From: Ascaris suum
Lineage: Eukaryota > Nematoda > Chromadorea > Rhabditida > Ascarididae
Reading direction: 5' to 3'
DNA length: 64,000 nucleotides
NCBI GenBank assembly: GCA_013433145.1
Contig: CM024189.1
Location: 4,044,001 to 4,108,000, forward strand
Shown here: one piece after another, positions 1 to 14,200 of the stretch
Layout of the letters: every line of letters starts with the position of its first letter
Numbering within the stretch: the stretch's first letter is position 1
Translations under genes and position numbers: made by a program
The notes under the pieces: generated by a model
Told to the model about the DNA's origin: nothing
Databases searched by the model: none
Seen by the model: the letters and a program-made list of their open reading frames with translations, nothing else

Positions 1-460
1 ATAAATACATCGGCAAATGAAAATCCCAGATTTTCAAGCTTTGCGTTAAACTTCAATTTCGTCTCTCTTGATCCACCTAGACGTGGGAGGAGATACTGTT
101 TTTGATGCCGCACATCTAAATCATGACAGTGTGAAGTAACAATGACCGCAAAGTGTTCTTTTTTCTCATGCCTTGGTCCTCTACTGTATTGTAGCATCGG
201 ATTTAAAAGAATAGATATGTTTCACCAAAAAAGCTCCCGCGACTCGAATACGGGGCTGCAGTGACGGGAACAAACTGACACCATAACATAGGTACATCAA
301 AAGAGCGCATGTGCTGCCGCTTTGAACTGGGATCTGAAACCGGCCAAGAGTCTAGAAAGCCAGTCCCTGCTTTCTAAAGCTTCGTTCGTTGCAGCAGATC
401 TCGACGAATGTATGGGCACATGACTGGAAAAAGCTTATTTAAAAGGCAAAGTCGCTGAAA

Positions 461-483
461 ACAAACAAACAAACAAACAAACA
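461..483. repeat. (ACAA)n microsatellite
   Basis: Between five and six copies of an ACAA unit run without interruption. It is a simple repeat with no gene nearby. Confidence 0.85.
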
Positions 484-2182
484 GTGCTAACTACTGCGTT
501 TCGTCTTTGAAATCGAACAAAATAGTTTCAACTGTTTAATCAGTAATAAAGAATGCAGTTGTCCCCTTCATAGATGTACTTCAAAAACTTCGTCAGAACA
601 TTTAACGGGGTGTTCAGAAGCTGGCATGTCCGGAAGTTATCGCGACTGTGCTTTCTGCGAAAACAAAACAAAACAATAGCTATGCAAAATTCAACACAAA
701 AGAATTACTCAAAAAATGTTTGAAACAGATGAAAGAAATAAAACATTCGAGCGACCGAATTACGGCTCGAGTGGAGATTGTGTGAATAAGAGCCATAAAG
801 GAATTCAATATATGCCAAATGTTGATTCTCATTAAGAATTTTTCTCTAGAACCTAGAGCGATTAAGCATATGAACGATGCTCGCACACGAAATAGATAGT
901 CATTAATCTAGCAGAAAATGCTTAGCATCGCTTCGTTACAATTGCGATCCGAAGTTTTGGCAAATTGTTCACAATGAGTGAAAAAATTTAAACAAGCTCG
1001 ATGTTGCAACCAACTCAACCTCAACTTTCTAGCTTTGAACTCAAACTGTTGAGTTATCGAAAACTGTTGAATTACTAATCGAATTACACTTCTAAAAATC
1101 CTCTTTCATTCTTCTCACTATCAAACCGTGCACGATTAAGAGACGGTTTTAAATTTAATCACTCGTTCAATGAGGACAAATTTCTTATCATTTCGGCTAT
1201 CAGCATTGGAACTCATTTTCAGCTTCTTTTCGCACAACAGAGCTGAGATTTTTCGTATCTTCAACAATGTTTCATAAGTAGATGTTTCGATGCCATCTTT
1301 TTAATCATTAGAATGAGTCACTTAAACAGTTAATACTTTTCAGCACTCAGTATTATCAATTTTTTCTTATTTCTGTTGTCATTTAAAATACCCTTCCTCT
1401 GTTTGTTGAGTTCAATTCTGTTGGTAGCTGACTTCCGCTTGCACCAGATCTCGGATTTTATCGATTCGAAATGTTTATTGGCCGCTTGTACAGTTGAAGA
1501 GTTTGCAAACAAGCTGGATTTTTGCTGTGGAGACTTGCACAGTCTCTTTGAGACCTGTATTCTGTATATGAAATTTCATGCATGATCTTTATCTACTGAT
1601 TCTGCGTCCACCCCATTCATATAAACAACTTGTGGACATACGATTGACGTATTGACGTATTCTTAACAAAGAAAGCCTAAGGGCACATGTTGCCGCAGAT
1701 TCATGTATTTGCTGCTCTCTATTACGAGAGTCGTCTCTGCGATGGTGTTGTTGAGCATTATCAAACTCACCACAGCAGATTATCATAAATTTTTATGCGG
1801 ATTAGTGGTTCCCAAACTTGTTGAGAGGAAAAAACCCTTGCCAAAATGAATCCTAAGAATCGATAAAACACGATGTATTTTGCCACCACTGAAAAGCACA
1901 AGCGGTGGATTCTACGTTTGTGAAACCGGTTCTAGATTAGTTGAACATTAGTTGAACAAGCTTGCCGAGTGACCCGCCTTGAAATGGCCGCCAAATATGC
2001 CGCAGGCAATTGCACTATCTTTTGCCACCATTTCACTTTTATTTTCGTTTCGCGTTTAAAAATTTCCTTCCGCTGCATTATTATAGTAATGAATGCGAAG
2101 GGTTCACAAAGTTTCGCTTGCATTCTCGACGAGGTGATTATGGTGTGCCGCGGCTCCAGAAACGTTGTCCATTTGCCAGCAA

Positions 2183-2199
2183 CCCCCCCCCCCCCCCCC
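2183..2199. repeat. Poly-C run (17 C)
   Basis: Seventeen consecutive cytosines lie in otherwise AT-rich DNA. The length is prone to sequencing and assembly error, so reading frames across it are unreliable. Confidence 0.9.
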
Positions 2200-4029
2200 G
2201 ATTACCAGCAATCTGCTATTTTTCATTAGCTCGTTCTGCTTTTATTCAGAAATACATCTATTGCCTAGTAATGTTTCATGCAACTTCACTGAACACTTTG
2301 TCCAAGCGAATGTGAATGATTTATGAAGTAAAATTCTGTTATTCTGGCAATGAATTTTGCAATTTGAACAGCAAATTCAATTGTGAGCATGATTAAAAGA
2401 TCGAATATTTAGCGGCAATGTGCCACCTTCAATAAGGCCTTGGTAGGCCCAGCTTTCCAAAGTATGAGCATTCTTTTCCTCTTAATTACAATTCGACATT
2501 TTTGTGGACACTACTGCGCATTCCATTTGACTCTGTGGCCCATTAAGGGATGCCTAAACATGATGGTATGAAGTAATTTGCAGTAAGAGTAATTTAAATT
2601 GGCAGCTTATTGTTCTAACCGAATGTTTACCTAGGTTTATGATTCAGCTAGGTTTGTTGAAAAGCGAAAGAATCTCATATTAAAATAATGATACTAAGTT
2701 CTCATTGTAGCTCTATCCTTCTTATATGTTCTATATGCTCCTCATTTTGCGAATTTTTATGTGCAAAAGCAATACAATAAGGTGGCAATTTAACTTACAC
2801 TTAATGCATTACTATGCAATCGTATCAGCGCCCTTCTCATACATCTAGTCTAAGCGTCAGTGATCGAATACATTGTAACAGATAATTGTACAAGCGTGAA
2901 CGGTGTTATTGAATAAAATGATAATAGGCGATCTTAGAAATGATAAAAGGCATTTAGAAAATAGCCATGTTTCACTACCGAGATTCGATTGCTCAACCAA
3001 TAAGCTTCAGCTATAATGAGCCGAATTACGGGAATCGTTTACAAATAGTGCGCTTAAAGTGTCACACTGATCACTTAGACGTATGTATACAAGGTTGTGA
3101 GCGCTATGAGTGAAATTATAAATCGTCCGCTATTAGATTTTTCTCACAATATACAATTAGTGCGCTTAAACGAACTACGTATAAAATGATCACATGCCAT
3201 ACTCAAGTGATTCAACTGAAAGTTGTTCGTGTAGAAATAAATATGGAAAAACTCTCACATAATGGTAACAGTAGTATCGCTTACACCTAAATCGACAGTT
3301 GCAATAATACCGAAAAGAAAATGATTTCCACTAGAAATTAAACATTACCAGGCGTTGAATAAAAACATTTAGCTAATAGATGAATGTTTCCGTGTAGATT
3401 GATTAGCTCATCGGTATTATTTCATGAGACCATGTCCTTTAGACACATTTTCTAGGTAATAAACGATAATCCTCTATCCTTCGACTTGTAATTTCCTGTT
3501 CTTAGATGCGTTACTTGTTCGTCGAAGAACACTGCAAACAAGACATTACGTAGTGTATGCAATAGCCACATAACTATTTGCAATTAAAATCTTTGGTGGT
3601 TAAAGAGAGGAGAACGTCTTTTTGAGCAAGGAAATGTATAGTGAATCGATCACATGTAGTAGTATACTGAGCACAACATTGTTGCTTTTTTTGAACTTTT
3701 ATGCAGCAGGTCGATCCAGTGATTTGAAATCCAAAACGACATGTTGCGCTGGCGCACTCGGAGCGGTCCTTTAAAAGTAAAACAGAATCTGTGGTCAGTG
3801 AGTGCAAGCGAATCCAAATTCTCCTGACTGCACCCGAAATCGTTAATTTATACTTTCATCTGTGGAACTGTGGAGTAGGAAAATAAAATTTCAACGTTTA
3901 AACGTTGCAAACTACAGTATTAATGATGAAGAGACGACTAACAGTGTTCGCAAGAGATAATTTGTTATAATCGCTTTAAATATTTCCTAGTATGAGCTAT
4001 CGATTGAAAACTGCTTGTAAGGCTTTATG

Positions 4030-4086
4030 AAGAGAGGCGAAGAGGGAGGAGGAGGGTGGGAGGCAGTAGAGGGGTGAAGAGAAAAT
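4030..4086. repeat. Homopurine, G-rich tract
   Basis: An almost pure A/G stretch holds several GGG runs close together (around 4043-4073), so the plus strand could fold into a G-quadruplex or the duplex form a triplex. No gene adjoins it, and any function is speculative. Confidence 0.6.
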
Positions 4087-6737
4087 ACCTTATGAATGCT
4101 TAAGTTGGAAATTTTGCAATAGGGTGTTAAAGGACCATCAGGCCTATGCACATGTGTTCATCTGTCTGCTCGATAGGTTTGACTGACAAGCTTTAAATGC
4201 TACTGTGGCGAATTTGAGTGGTTATCTACATTGCAAAATGTCTGTGGGGACTAATGGCATCACGATAAATCCTCATTTTCTTAAGAAGGCAATTATTGGC
4301 GATGACTGCGGTCTGTGTGAGAAATTACCTGTTGCAACCACTCGATCGGAAGTTGAACAAAGAGCGAAACTTTCTATCCGGACTTGTAAACCTGTTTATA
4401 TCAATCCTAGTAGAGTAGATATTACTTTTTTACAAGTGGAAATTTTTTGTGCAGTCGACTGACTGCATAAAAGTGTAAAAAATGCGCTCATCCTTTTCAG
4501 TGGAATTATGAAAGTTGATTAGTGAGCTGTTGCTCTGTGTGTATCCCACTTGTCAGGCTAGAAAACAAGCACGATCAAATGAGATGACCATATATGATAC
4601 CAAATTTCTCAAAATATTTTCAAAAATTTGGCTGCAAATATTCAACTGCTCGTTATATTGCATGATGTTCTCAAACGTCATCAGAACGTTTTTTTTTTTA
4701 AATAGGTTGACCTATATGTATAGAATCATTTACGACCTTCTTCATACAAAAGTTGGATTAGAATAGCCGAAGCGGAATTTGAAAAAATTGGTTTAAATTT
4801 CCTCAATTTTACGCTATATTGTTTTCCTCTCCAGCAGCATAGCATCTGGGAGAGAGAAAGTAGAGGGCTTCTGAAAATTCCACCGATGAACATCTGGTCG
4901 AATTTTGCAGACGACAAAAGAATGCAGACAAATGTAAAATGTTTCTGCTGATGGCACATGACGTAAATAAAACAACACAGGAAAAATAACGGAGCCTGAT
5001 CGCGTACTAGTTATTATATTACACAAGTGGTAAAACACAATGGTGGTTGAAGCACCAATGGAATTTATTGTAATGTTTGTAATAAATGATTCGCTGTAAT
5101 CGTCTTCTTATGTACCTCCTGACATTTTGAAACGTTTTATAAAGTTTAATGAACTATCCATTAGTTATCTTCGATGTACCCTTTAACGGAACTATGCGTT
5201 TTGTATTCATGGAACGAATCTTTTCGTGTAGATGAAAGCTCTCAACTAGACTCATTTCATTCGGCAACTGCTCTATTACTGAAAATTTATTGAAGTTATC
5301 AATATTAACACCAATTTTTTGAAAGTTTTTTTCAATTTGAGCTGCAACTTTTTCATAACGAAAGAATCAGTTCGAGAAAAAAGAATATACCACTCAAGTT
5401 AAGACTTAAAAACAGCCACCACTGGCCGAAATTTCGAGCGGTTCATATGAAGCAACAATTTATTCTTGGAGAGTATCGAGGAAATAAATATAGTAATATG
5501 GAGTAATAAATAGACTTCATAAACAATTTCGTTTTGAAATTTTGCATTTCACGCGAAACCCTATATTTCAACAATTAAAAGCTTTTTCGTTGCATGTGAT
5601 GTTGCAAAAATTACATACAAGGCATGTGGTATTACGGTATCACTTTGTAAACATTTACGCATGTGCATACTACATACGCGTTCATAAACATATATACGTT
5701 TGCATAGAAACGCTTTATTGCATCGCCTTGTCTATGCGTGTGTCTGAGCGTGTGTATATGCGTGTGCCTCCACATCTGCAGTAGTTTTAGTTTGGTAGCC
5801 GTTGCAATGTGCCGTTGAAAAACCTCTCGCACTATTATTTGCGTTGACCTATCGACCTTTAAGAGTTATAGGCATTTAATGATGCAGGAAAGTTTTCGTG
5901 CATTTAACAGTTTTCGTGCAGACTTTCAATTTATGCCGGCTGAACCATAAAAAGGTGAATCTTTTGTAGATAATTGTTACCAGCGTTCCGATCAAGTGGT
6001 ACCTGAGGGCATCATTCCGCATATTTTATTATTCCTTGAGAAAGTGACGAAACTGGAAGATTAGGTGTGCGGAATATAAAAAAGCATAGCCCGCTAGCCT
6101 TACTGGCGCTATTCTTCATCCGTTTTATTCGAAATGGCCTGAAAGAAAATGAAGAGATGAGAAGGCAATAAAAACGAAATCTTCTTCTACGATTCATTGT
6201 TTTGTCCTTCAGAGATTCTTCTTAATGAGCTTAATGAGGTTGTCCAAAGGAAAAACTGTTCAAGATGTGAAATAAACTTTAAAGTATTTTGCAGGTACCA
6301 TTCAAAATTTATATGCATTCCACTCGACATATCACTGGATTCAAATTCTGAGCCAGTGGTTGTGTTATTCTTTCATATCATTCGCATGCCTTGGGACTGC
6401 CATTGTTATAAGGCGACTATGAATGGGAATTGGTTGTCCTGCATTCGCCTATGCGTTGACCTATGTGTGTTGAAATTTCAGTCAATTTATGGTGGAATAA
6501 CTCGTCTCGGAAATTCCTTGTTTATTAATTGGCGACGCTTTGGCCTCAGAAATATACCCGATCAAAAATCTAAAAAAACTTCCTAGTGTTCTATCATTTA
6601 TCGTCCTCCACTTCAATACCACTATAAACATGTTTATCAACTCTAGCCGCATGCTTTGAAGCACTCGATCGGAATGGCCGTGTCCAAGAACGCAAGCATT
6701 TTTTAAGTACAGAATAGGCGGAAGGGAATGGGAATAG

Positions 6738-6845
6738 GGGGGGGGGGGACCGGTAGGAAAGAAGATGCCTAATAGATATGTTGTTTCTTGGGAACAGGGG
6801 GGGGGACCGGTAGGAAAGAAGAAGCCTAATAGATATGTTGTTTTT
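6738..6845. repeat. 57-bp tandem duplication with poly-G heads
   Basis: Two adjacent copies share a poly-G run, ACCGGTAGGAAAGAAG and CCTAATAGATATGTTGTTT. The ACCGG core is at 6749 and again at 6806, giving a period of 57 bp. The G-runs differ in length (about 12 and 9). The copies are nearly identical, so the duplication is recent. It lies in non-coding DNA. Confidence 0.85.
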
Positions 6846-7095
6846 ATGGTCTGCAAACTAGTCATGGAATCACGATGGAAGAAAACTTGGCACAGTTTTG
6901 TGAGCGAAGAATTGGATCGACGACCGATCGGAAACTTTATAGCGGAAATATTTCAAAAATTTTACCCTCTCCCCTTTCCGTATGTCAAAACACAGCTTTT
7001 CTCGTTAGGGATCACTGTGAGATGTATGAGTGATCCTTTGCGATGGGTGGACTTGAGGTAAAAGGATAATTTGGCTGATCATGGATGCGAGAAGG

Positions 7096-7322
7096 TCGAC
7101 GGTGTGACGATTTGCGATTTGCATTCGGTTTAAGGCGGTCTCTGATGTGATCTGCAAAATGTATGTACGACGTCATTTAAAAACGATCGCCGTTTTCCAC
7201 CCTTTCGGTCGAGTGCTCATTTCTTGTTCGCCACTCTCTACAGCATATATGTGGCAGTTTTTTTAACGCGTTTCTCATAGAATTGCTCATTACGAAATCC
7301 GTCCACCATCACACCGTCAACC
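7096..7322. repeat. Possible small inverted-repeat element
   Basis: GGTCGACGGTGTGACGAT at 7096-7113 is matched in inverted orientation, with one or two differences, by CATCACACCGTCAACC near 7307-7322. About 190 bp of non-coding sequence lies between. The arrangement resembles a MITE-like non-autonomous element or a large hairpin. No target-site duplication was identified, so the call is tentative. Confidence 0.35.
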
Positions 7323-9962
7323 GCTTCCTGACGTCGGACCATACCGACCATCAACGTCCAGCAACACCGGCCCTCTATGTCCGGCAGCGTTGATCACCTC
7401 GAACTCTTTGCCTGCACTTAAGATTCATCAGTGCATAAGCTATCATGATGCAATGCATCAACAGATCAACATATAAAATAAAGCAGTAGGTCGTGAAGCT
7501 ACGTTCAATTTCGCCATAAATGGAGTGTCCGCTTGTTACTAGAAGTCATAACCACTTACGTCACAAATGTAGAACCTTACTTTCTAAATGTCCTGTTCAC
7601 TTTCGATGGGAGTACGCTTGCTATGTGAATTCGAGCTGAGTTTTGTCCTAGCTCCGCTGCGGTAGATTAGTTGTACTGAAATTATAACTGTGAATGTATG
7701 GAACCACTGATTAATTTTAAATGAAGTCCATCCCCGTTTTTCACTAGAGACATTTCGTGTTACGGCATCACTGAATATAAGTGTGGATATGCGAAGCAAT
7801 TTCTAGACTGCAACATTCTATCTCGCACGTCAAACGGGTTCTTTTATCGGCGCTTTTCTAACGATACACGGTTGGTTAAGGTTTTTATGGATGCCCTCAT
7901 TCGCTTCACTACATCCCGGAGTGCATTACTGATGTGTTCGTTCATTTCAATAACCGCTGTCGAAATTGTCTGGCGCTTTCTTCCGGTATATTCGGTTGGT
8001 AATCCCAGATAGCTGAGTGAGCATTGCGCTCACTGGAGCGGTGCTCTTTTGTGGGAGGCCGTGAATCATAAATGCACTCGTTTCGGAGCAAATGTCAAAA
8101 TTTTTTCCCCATAAATCCGTTGACTTCAAAGAAAATGCCAAAAAAATTTCAACTCTCACCAGGTATACACATAATCGGAGCTTGCCGATTTTTTCGTGAG
8201 CGGACTGCGATTGCCTCGCTAGATAGTGCGGTTTCATGCTGAAACACGGTCGTATTCATTATCGTTTGTCGTTCCTTCTCCGTTTTTGAGCATGTTCTAA
8301 AGTTTCAGTGGTTGAACCTAACTGTGCGATTTAAGCATATACCGATAAGGCGCATTAATTGATACATTGATACCAACTTAAATTCCGTACTCGCGGTGAA
8401 TTTGATTCGACAAACGAAATGTCCCATTCACAAGTCGGCTGGGAAAGCCGCGAGTCCCAGCTTCTACAGTGCCGGATCACGTTTTTTACAAAAAATTGGA
8501 GCACTAGCCCCTAGCTAGCTGTCGTCCTTTGCTCCTCGAGTTTTCCACACGAGTTAGATCATCAGATGGAATTTGCGAAGTTGCTATCCGCGCAATTTGC
8601 GAATCGCGTTCAAAACACAGTCCCATAGAAATAAGTCGCTTCATTTCATAACCTCTCAGGTGCTGGTCAAGCGCACTTTGCGGTATGTTCTCTTTCCATG
8701 AAAATGTTTTCTCACTGTTGATGCCGTTATTTTTTGCCTGAGCTCATTTGTGGGGTCTTGAAACGTGCTTTATCTTAAAGAGTGGATGAATTATGTAGTC
8801 CCTTTATTCAATATCACGACCACGCTCTTTACAAATCCAAATTTTTCTCTATGTGCTATTCAGCCAATGCGTTTTCTTAAACGTTGATTCTTTTGTACGC
8901 TATTGGCGAGAAATATGTATTGGCAAAAGGAAAAGGTAGTTATCTTTGCAGGAGGCGAAGATCGTTTGCCGGAAGCAAATGGACACGAAAGGCATCCTCC
9001 TTTTTACAGCAACATTGACGGTTGAGTTTGCAAACTTCTTTAGATAAAGTTGGTTTAAAAAATGTTAGACGTGTGATTGGTACCTTTATAGAGGTGGCTG
9101 TAAAGTAGTTGAATTTTAAAAATGGGGTCATTTTTTAAGACAACGGGGCATCCGAGGTTTGTGTGGATTAAAAGGCGTCATTTGCACAGATACTTGTGTT
9201 TTATTGGAAGAAACAAAAGTGGAATAAATGGAGCGAGCAACTTGTGCCAACAGGTGACCTAATTGCCCATTCTGGAACTCTCATCATTAAACATGCTCTG
9301 TGAGATTTTGAGACGGATCCCGAATAGTGAACCCTGCCGAATGCTACGTTCGTGTCTGCGCGATTTCAAGGGCAGATAGTGCGCGCTGATCAAAGTCGAT
9401 CTTCCTGTGCAGCACTTCCACTTCAGATCCTAAACGAGAATCTATCGTACTGCACCACTTAAAGAGGGCAATTGATACCTGAGCTAGTCTCGAGAAGAGC
9501 ATCAAACAGCGTCATATTGCAAAGCGAACAATGAGACCACGGGACTGAGAAATTTTGTCTTTTCAAAGAAATTTTCGTTTGAGTTGCTCGGAAATTCATC
9601 ACTTGAAGGAACGATATTCGCTATAAATTGCGACATTCAAACAGATGCGCTTATTTTTGAAGAACTAATTATTTTATCAGTATTCAATAAGGCGTGAGCA
9701 GAATGATGCTATATTTGCAGCTGACCAATGAAGCCATTTCTATGAAGGCTACGTCTAAAGAAGTGAAGTATACTGAAGTATGATAAAGAGTGTTAAGTGT
9801 GTTCTACAATACCTCAAAACAAGGCTTCTGTATGAGTTTTGTTTCTAAAAGGCATCACAATTTGCGTTGTTGCTCATAACGAACGTACCTGCTTTGTTTA
9901 GATGCACTTTGAATTAAATAGTAAGTTCTGTTTTTATTAACCGTGATCTGCTTTATTTACAG

Positions 9963-11159
9963 AGCATAACCTCAGGTTTTGTGGATAATGGCATTCTCGG
10001 TGATCCGTATGTTGATTGCGGTGACAACTTTATTGAGGTTAGAGAAAGGGTTCTACAAGCAATACTTTCTACCGAATCAGTTCCGTTGCTATGAACTTGA
10101 GAAAGTACACCTCTTAGTTAGTGAAGCTGTCTTTTTTGACTGTATTTGTACTTCGTCTCACCTTATTATTTTCCTACTAAGTTCCTAGTTCTGTTCTCAT
10201 TGGTTTCCACATTTGGTTTCCACAAATTTCATTGATTACTGAGCTCTACTTACGAGCTTCATAGAATCGCGCTCAAAAATCATGGGAAATTTACAGCAGC
10301 CGTTTGTTTTTCTCCCCATCTGCCATCTCTTCTTGAATTTATGTGGGGTTGTGTTGTAATGCGGCATCTAGTAACAACTAATTCCGTTGTGCAATATAGG
10401 AAAGAAGGAATAATTGGATTTGTGTAAACGGTGAGACACTTCGGTACCTCAGAGACTGTCTACATTCTCGCAACGAAATATTTAGTGACTTTACTCTTTT
10501 GTTCTCCACAATGCCTAGCACTGCTGAAATTTTTAAAATTTGTTTAGATCTTTTCTATGAAGTTTGCTGTTATCGATTATTTAGCACATTTTATTTAAAT
10601 GAAAGGACACGTATTTTGAGGTTCGATTCGACACGCGAAACACGTTCAAAGGTTTAGTTTTCGTTGAGGATCACTTAACAGAACCGGAATGTCGTTCGGC
10701 ACCAGCAGAAGAAGTTGGAGAAAGGGGACGAAACGCCTCACTTCGGCTCGGTTTTAAAGGATGTGGCGTTGAAAGAAGGCGTTCTGTAAGTCAGTTAAGT
10801 TCACCTTTTACTGCCGAAATATTTTCGAACAAGGTGCAATTTCATTCGAGTTTATTTGGGGACGCTTTTAAAGAATTAACGTTCACATTCTGTGCATGAG
10901 CAAGTTTTATAATTGTGTGATTTGAACACAACTTTCATTATATTTACCACACATTGACCTGCTGGGTTTAGCATATGCTTCATCTGTATTGCAGAAAAGT
11001 TGCAGTCGCTAGATTCTGTATAAGTCAGAATCTCAAATCTTGGATATCCTTGTTTTTTTTACTTTGAATGTTCTTCGTTCTCATTCCTGGGCTAGTGATG
11101 TTCAATAAAGGTGCATGGAGAACATGCCGAAGCAATTTCAAAAGCTATTTTGATATAAG

Positions 11160-11249
<90 letters not shown>

Positions 11250-14200
11250 TTGATGTATTAAAAAAATTTCCTCTTTTATTCATACGTTCACAGAGAACAT
11301 AATATAGCTAGTAGGAATTTCTTGATGTATGTTTTCATCCGGGTCCGCAAGCACTAAGTGTATATCACCGTACAAAAAGTGGATTAGTTGAACAGTCAAA
11401 AGTTTGCGTTTGATTGACAGTCTTACCGAGTTGCGAATGGCCACTTCAAAAATGAGATCAACATTAACTCATTCCGCAGTTTATTTGAAAACAGAAAGAT
11501 CCGAGGGGCATATTTATCGTTGCATCGCTCATTGTCGCCTTCCATCCGGAATTTCTCACAAAAATCGATCGCGTTTACGTTGTGCAATGTTTCTACATGG
11601 AAATGGAGAAAATATTGGAAAAGGAGATACAAGTCAAGTAAGCATTTGATTCTATTATTACCGTTTTGCTTCTCACCGCATCAAGTACTGAGTCAAAAGT
11701 TTTTATTCGTCACCTTTTACTTTTATCTATATATTCGCACAAATGGATTTTTTGTGAGTGCAAGTATCTTATGAATAGTCTTTTATGAACGAAAAGTTAT
11801 ACGTCTTTCATTAGACGAATTTGGAATGGGATGCATTTTTTTGTAATAACTTGTTAACTATGGTTTATTGCCGTTAGAAATTGTTGTTTATTTGCTGGCA
11901 GTTCGTCGAGGGGCTCGGTCGAAGCAACGGATTGATTTCTCTCGAAAACAAAACAACACCAGAAAGGGGCTTGAACTGCTCCTGATATTGTAGCAAATGA
12001 TGGGCTACACATTTTACTGCATTCAACTGCCACGAAATAAGATTTATGGAAATTTTAGGATGAATCCACCGATACTTCAAACTGAGCAGGTACCAATGCC
12101 GGTATGCCGATATGAAGTGCTTGATGGATCACCCACTGGACCACCAATTTTCTATGCCGTTATCGGGCAAATGGTAGATTATTTGTTTGCTTCCATAAAG
12201 CGTTTGACGAGGTTCGCCATGTAGTTCCGTAGCAAGAGCAACAAGCTAATTTTCAGGTCTATCATAAGTGGTCATGCGAGACGTCGACCGAGAATCAGTT
12301 CTGCATGATCGTCCACAATTGTTATGTCGACGATGGTAACGGAGATCGCGTGCAACTGATCGACGAAAAGGGGTGCGATCAAGTTTTATCATTATATCGT
12401 CAGCCAGTATCATATCACTTCGCTCGCAATCCCTCATTGAATTTATCAATTAGGTTATCATTCGAAGAACGACAATGCAAAGTTAATTTCACAATCCTAA
12501 CGTTGAAAACTCTTTTAAATTAGAATTTATATAAAATTGTACCAAAAATACAAGATGTTGAAGAATATTGTAATGCTCAGATATGGTCATCATGACGCAT
12601 ATGGAAAGATGAGCTTTCCCACAGATTTGCTAGAACTGCAACGCATGCAATTTTTAGTCGAGTGATTTCACTTGGAGCTTCATCACTCATTTCTTTTAAA
12701 GCGTTCGCATTTCTTAGCAGCTTTATTGAATGCTAAATTTCCTTACTAATATGGCGTAAAAAACTCCAGTGAATGAAGTTCATCCGTAGTTATGAGGCCG
12801 AAAAGATACTGTTGTCTTTACCACAGACTATCATTCCAGTGACAATGCAGCTTTGACGAAATAATTGGTCATAGAGAAGCATGCAATCATTTTTAATTTT
12901 AAGTGAAAGTATCTGTGACAAAAAATGCCTCTCATAGAAAGTGTTTTGCAGCATTACTATAAACCAATACATCAATATCAATTCAGTTTGAAGAAAACAG
13001 TAACAACATAAGGTTTTTGCACTTGTGCGATGAAAATCATAGCCACAAAACCAGCCAGTGCTACTGTAGGTGGTTTATCGTGCGCCCACAATCGGTGGGA
13101 GGAACAAGCTGAGCAGAGCACGGAGACAGTTGGCATGATATGCACTTTTCTTTCCTACCCATTTGACTGACCAACCTCATAAGTTGCTAGCCAAAGGGTG
13201 AGAAACGTAGAATAATATTTTTCTCTTTAAAATAATCGGATCTGTTGCAGTCTTGTTCAATGATCCCTTCCTCCATGACTCGACCTGTGTCAAAAATGCA
13301 TACAATTTTTTTCTGCATTGTGAATTGTCTGTAGCCCCATCAGAAGTTGATGGATGAGCAATGGAAAATGGAAAATGTCAAACTATAGTGTACTCGCTAA
13401 ACTGTATAATTCTAGTGCATCCATGTACAAACGTACACGTATATGAGCAGGCACAACATCATTTAAACATAATGCACTCTGCAAAGCAAATTTATAAATC
13501 ATGTCGAACTGAATTTGAGCAAGAACGAACTTATGCAAAATTGAGATGTGCGAAGGACAAATATCTGCTACAAAATTTGGAATATGTGTCTGATCTGATG
13601 GTTGGCAAGGAGGCACATGTCTACAAATACGCCGATCGTCAGAGCATGTTCTTCGACTGTCAGATTATGTTGACTATCAAAGAGCCGAATCAAGAATATT
13701 GTGAGGTAGATATTCGCTTCGTTGTAGTCTGCAAATAAAAAAATGTTGCACTCTTGCGTCATTGCATATCACCGTTAATTTTGCATTGTTGCTTTTGCTA
13801 ACGTTGTGTAATAGGCGCAAATTTGATGATTTCTTTCTGCTGGCACAGGAAATTTTTATTTGATGTAGGAATGCCTCGTAGAAAATTGCTCAGAAAATAC
13901 TGTTATCACCAAACCAGATATCAAATGTGAAATGATCAAATCAGCTCGAAATTGCAACCGAAAGAAAATTTAAAAATATTGAACGTTTGATAGGCTAGTG
14001 GATAGAGAATATGAGGCCTCCTATAAAATGACAATTTTTTGTGTTCCACTGAGCAATCGAGTTATCGCATCAATTTCGTCTCTCTTTGAAAAGTATCGAT
14101 TCAGAAATGGATATTCTTTTGAAAGCATAGAAAATGAAATATTTGAAGATCCCATCATGTCCCGATCCACCACGAAGAAGGCGATCAGAAGAAATCGCTA

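Larger units (their letters stand above)
1..9962. other. Gene-poor left flank
   Basis: No coding exon chain can be supported on either strand here. Open frames are short, lack family motifs and are not bounded by matched splice sites. The stretch holds simple repeats (461-483, 2183-2199), a purine-rich tract near 4.03 kb, a 57-bp tandem duplication near 6.74 kb and an inverted pair near 7.1/7.3 kb. The missing first exon (signal peptide), any trans-splice site and the promoter of the ZP gene that begins by 9963 should lie in the right part of this interval, but I could not identify them. Confidence 0.5.

Noticed and set aside
354..375. Small hairpin AGAAAGC...GCTTTCT
   Set aside because: A 7-bp stem in non-coding DNA is expected by chance and has no T-run or gene context.
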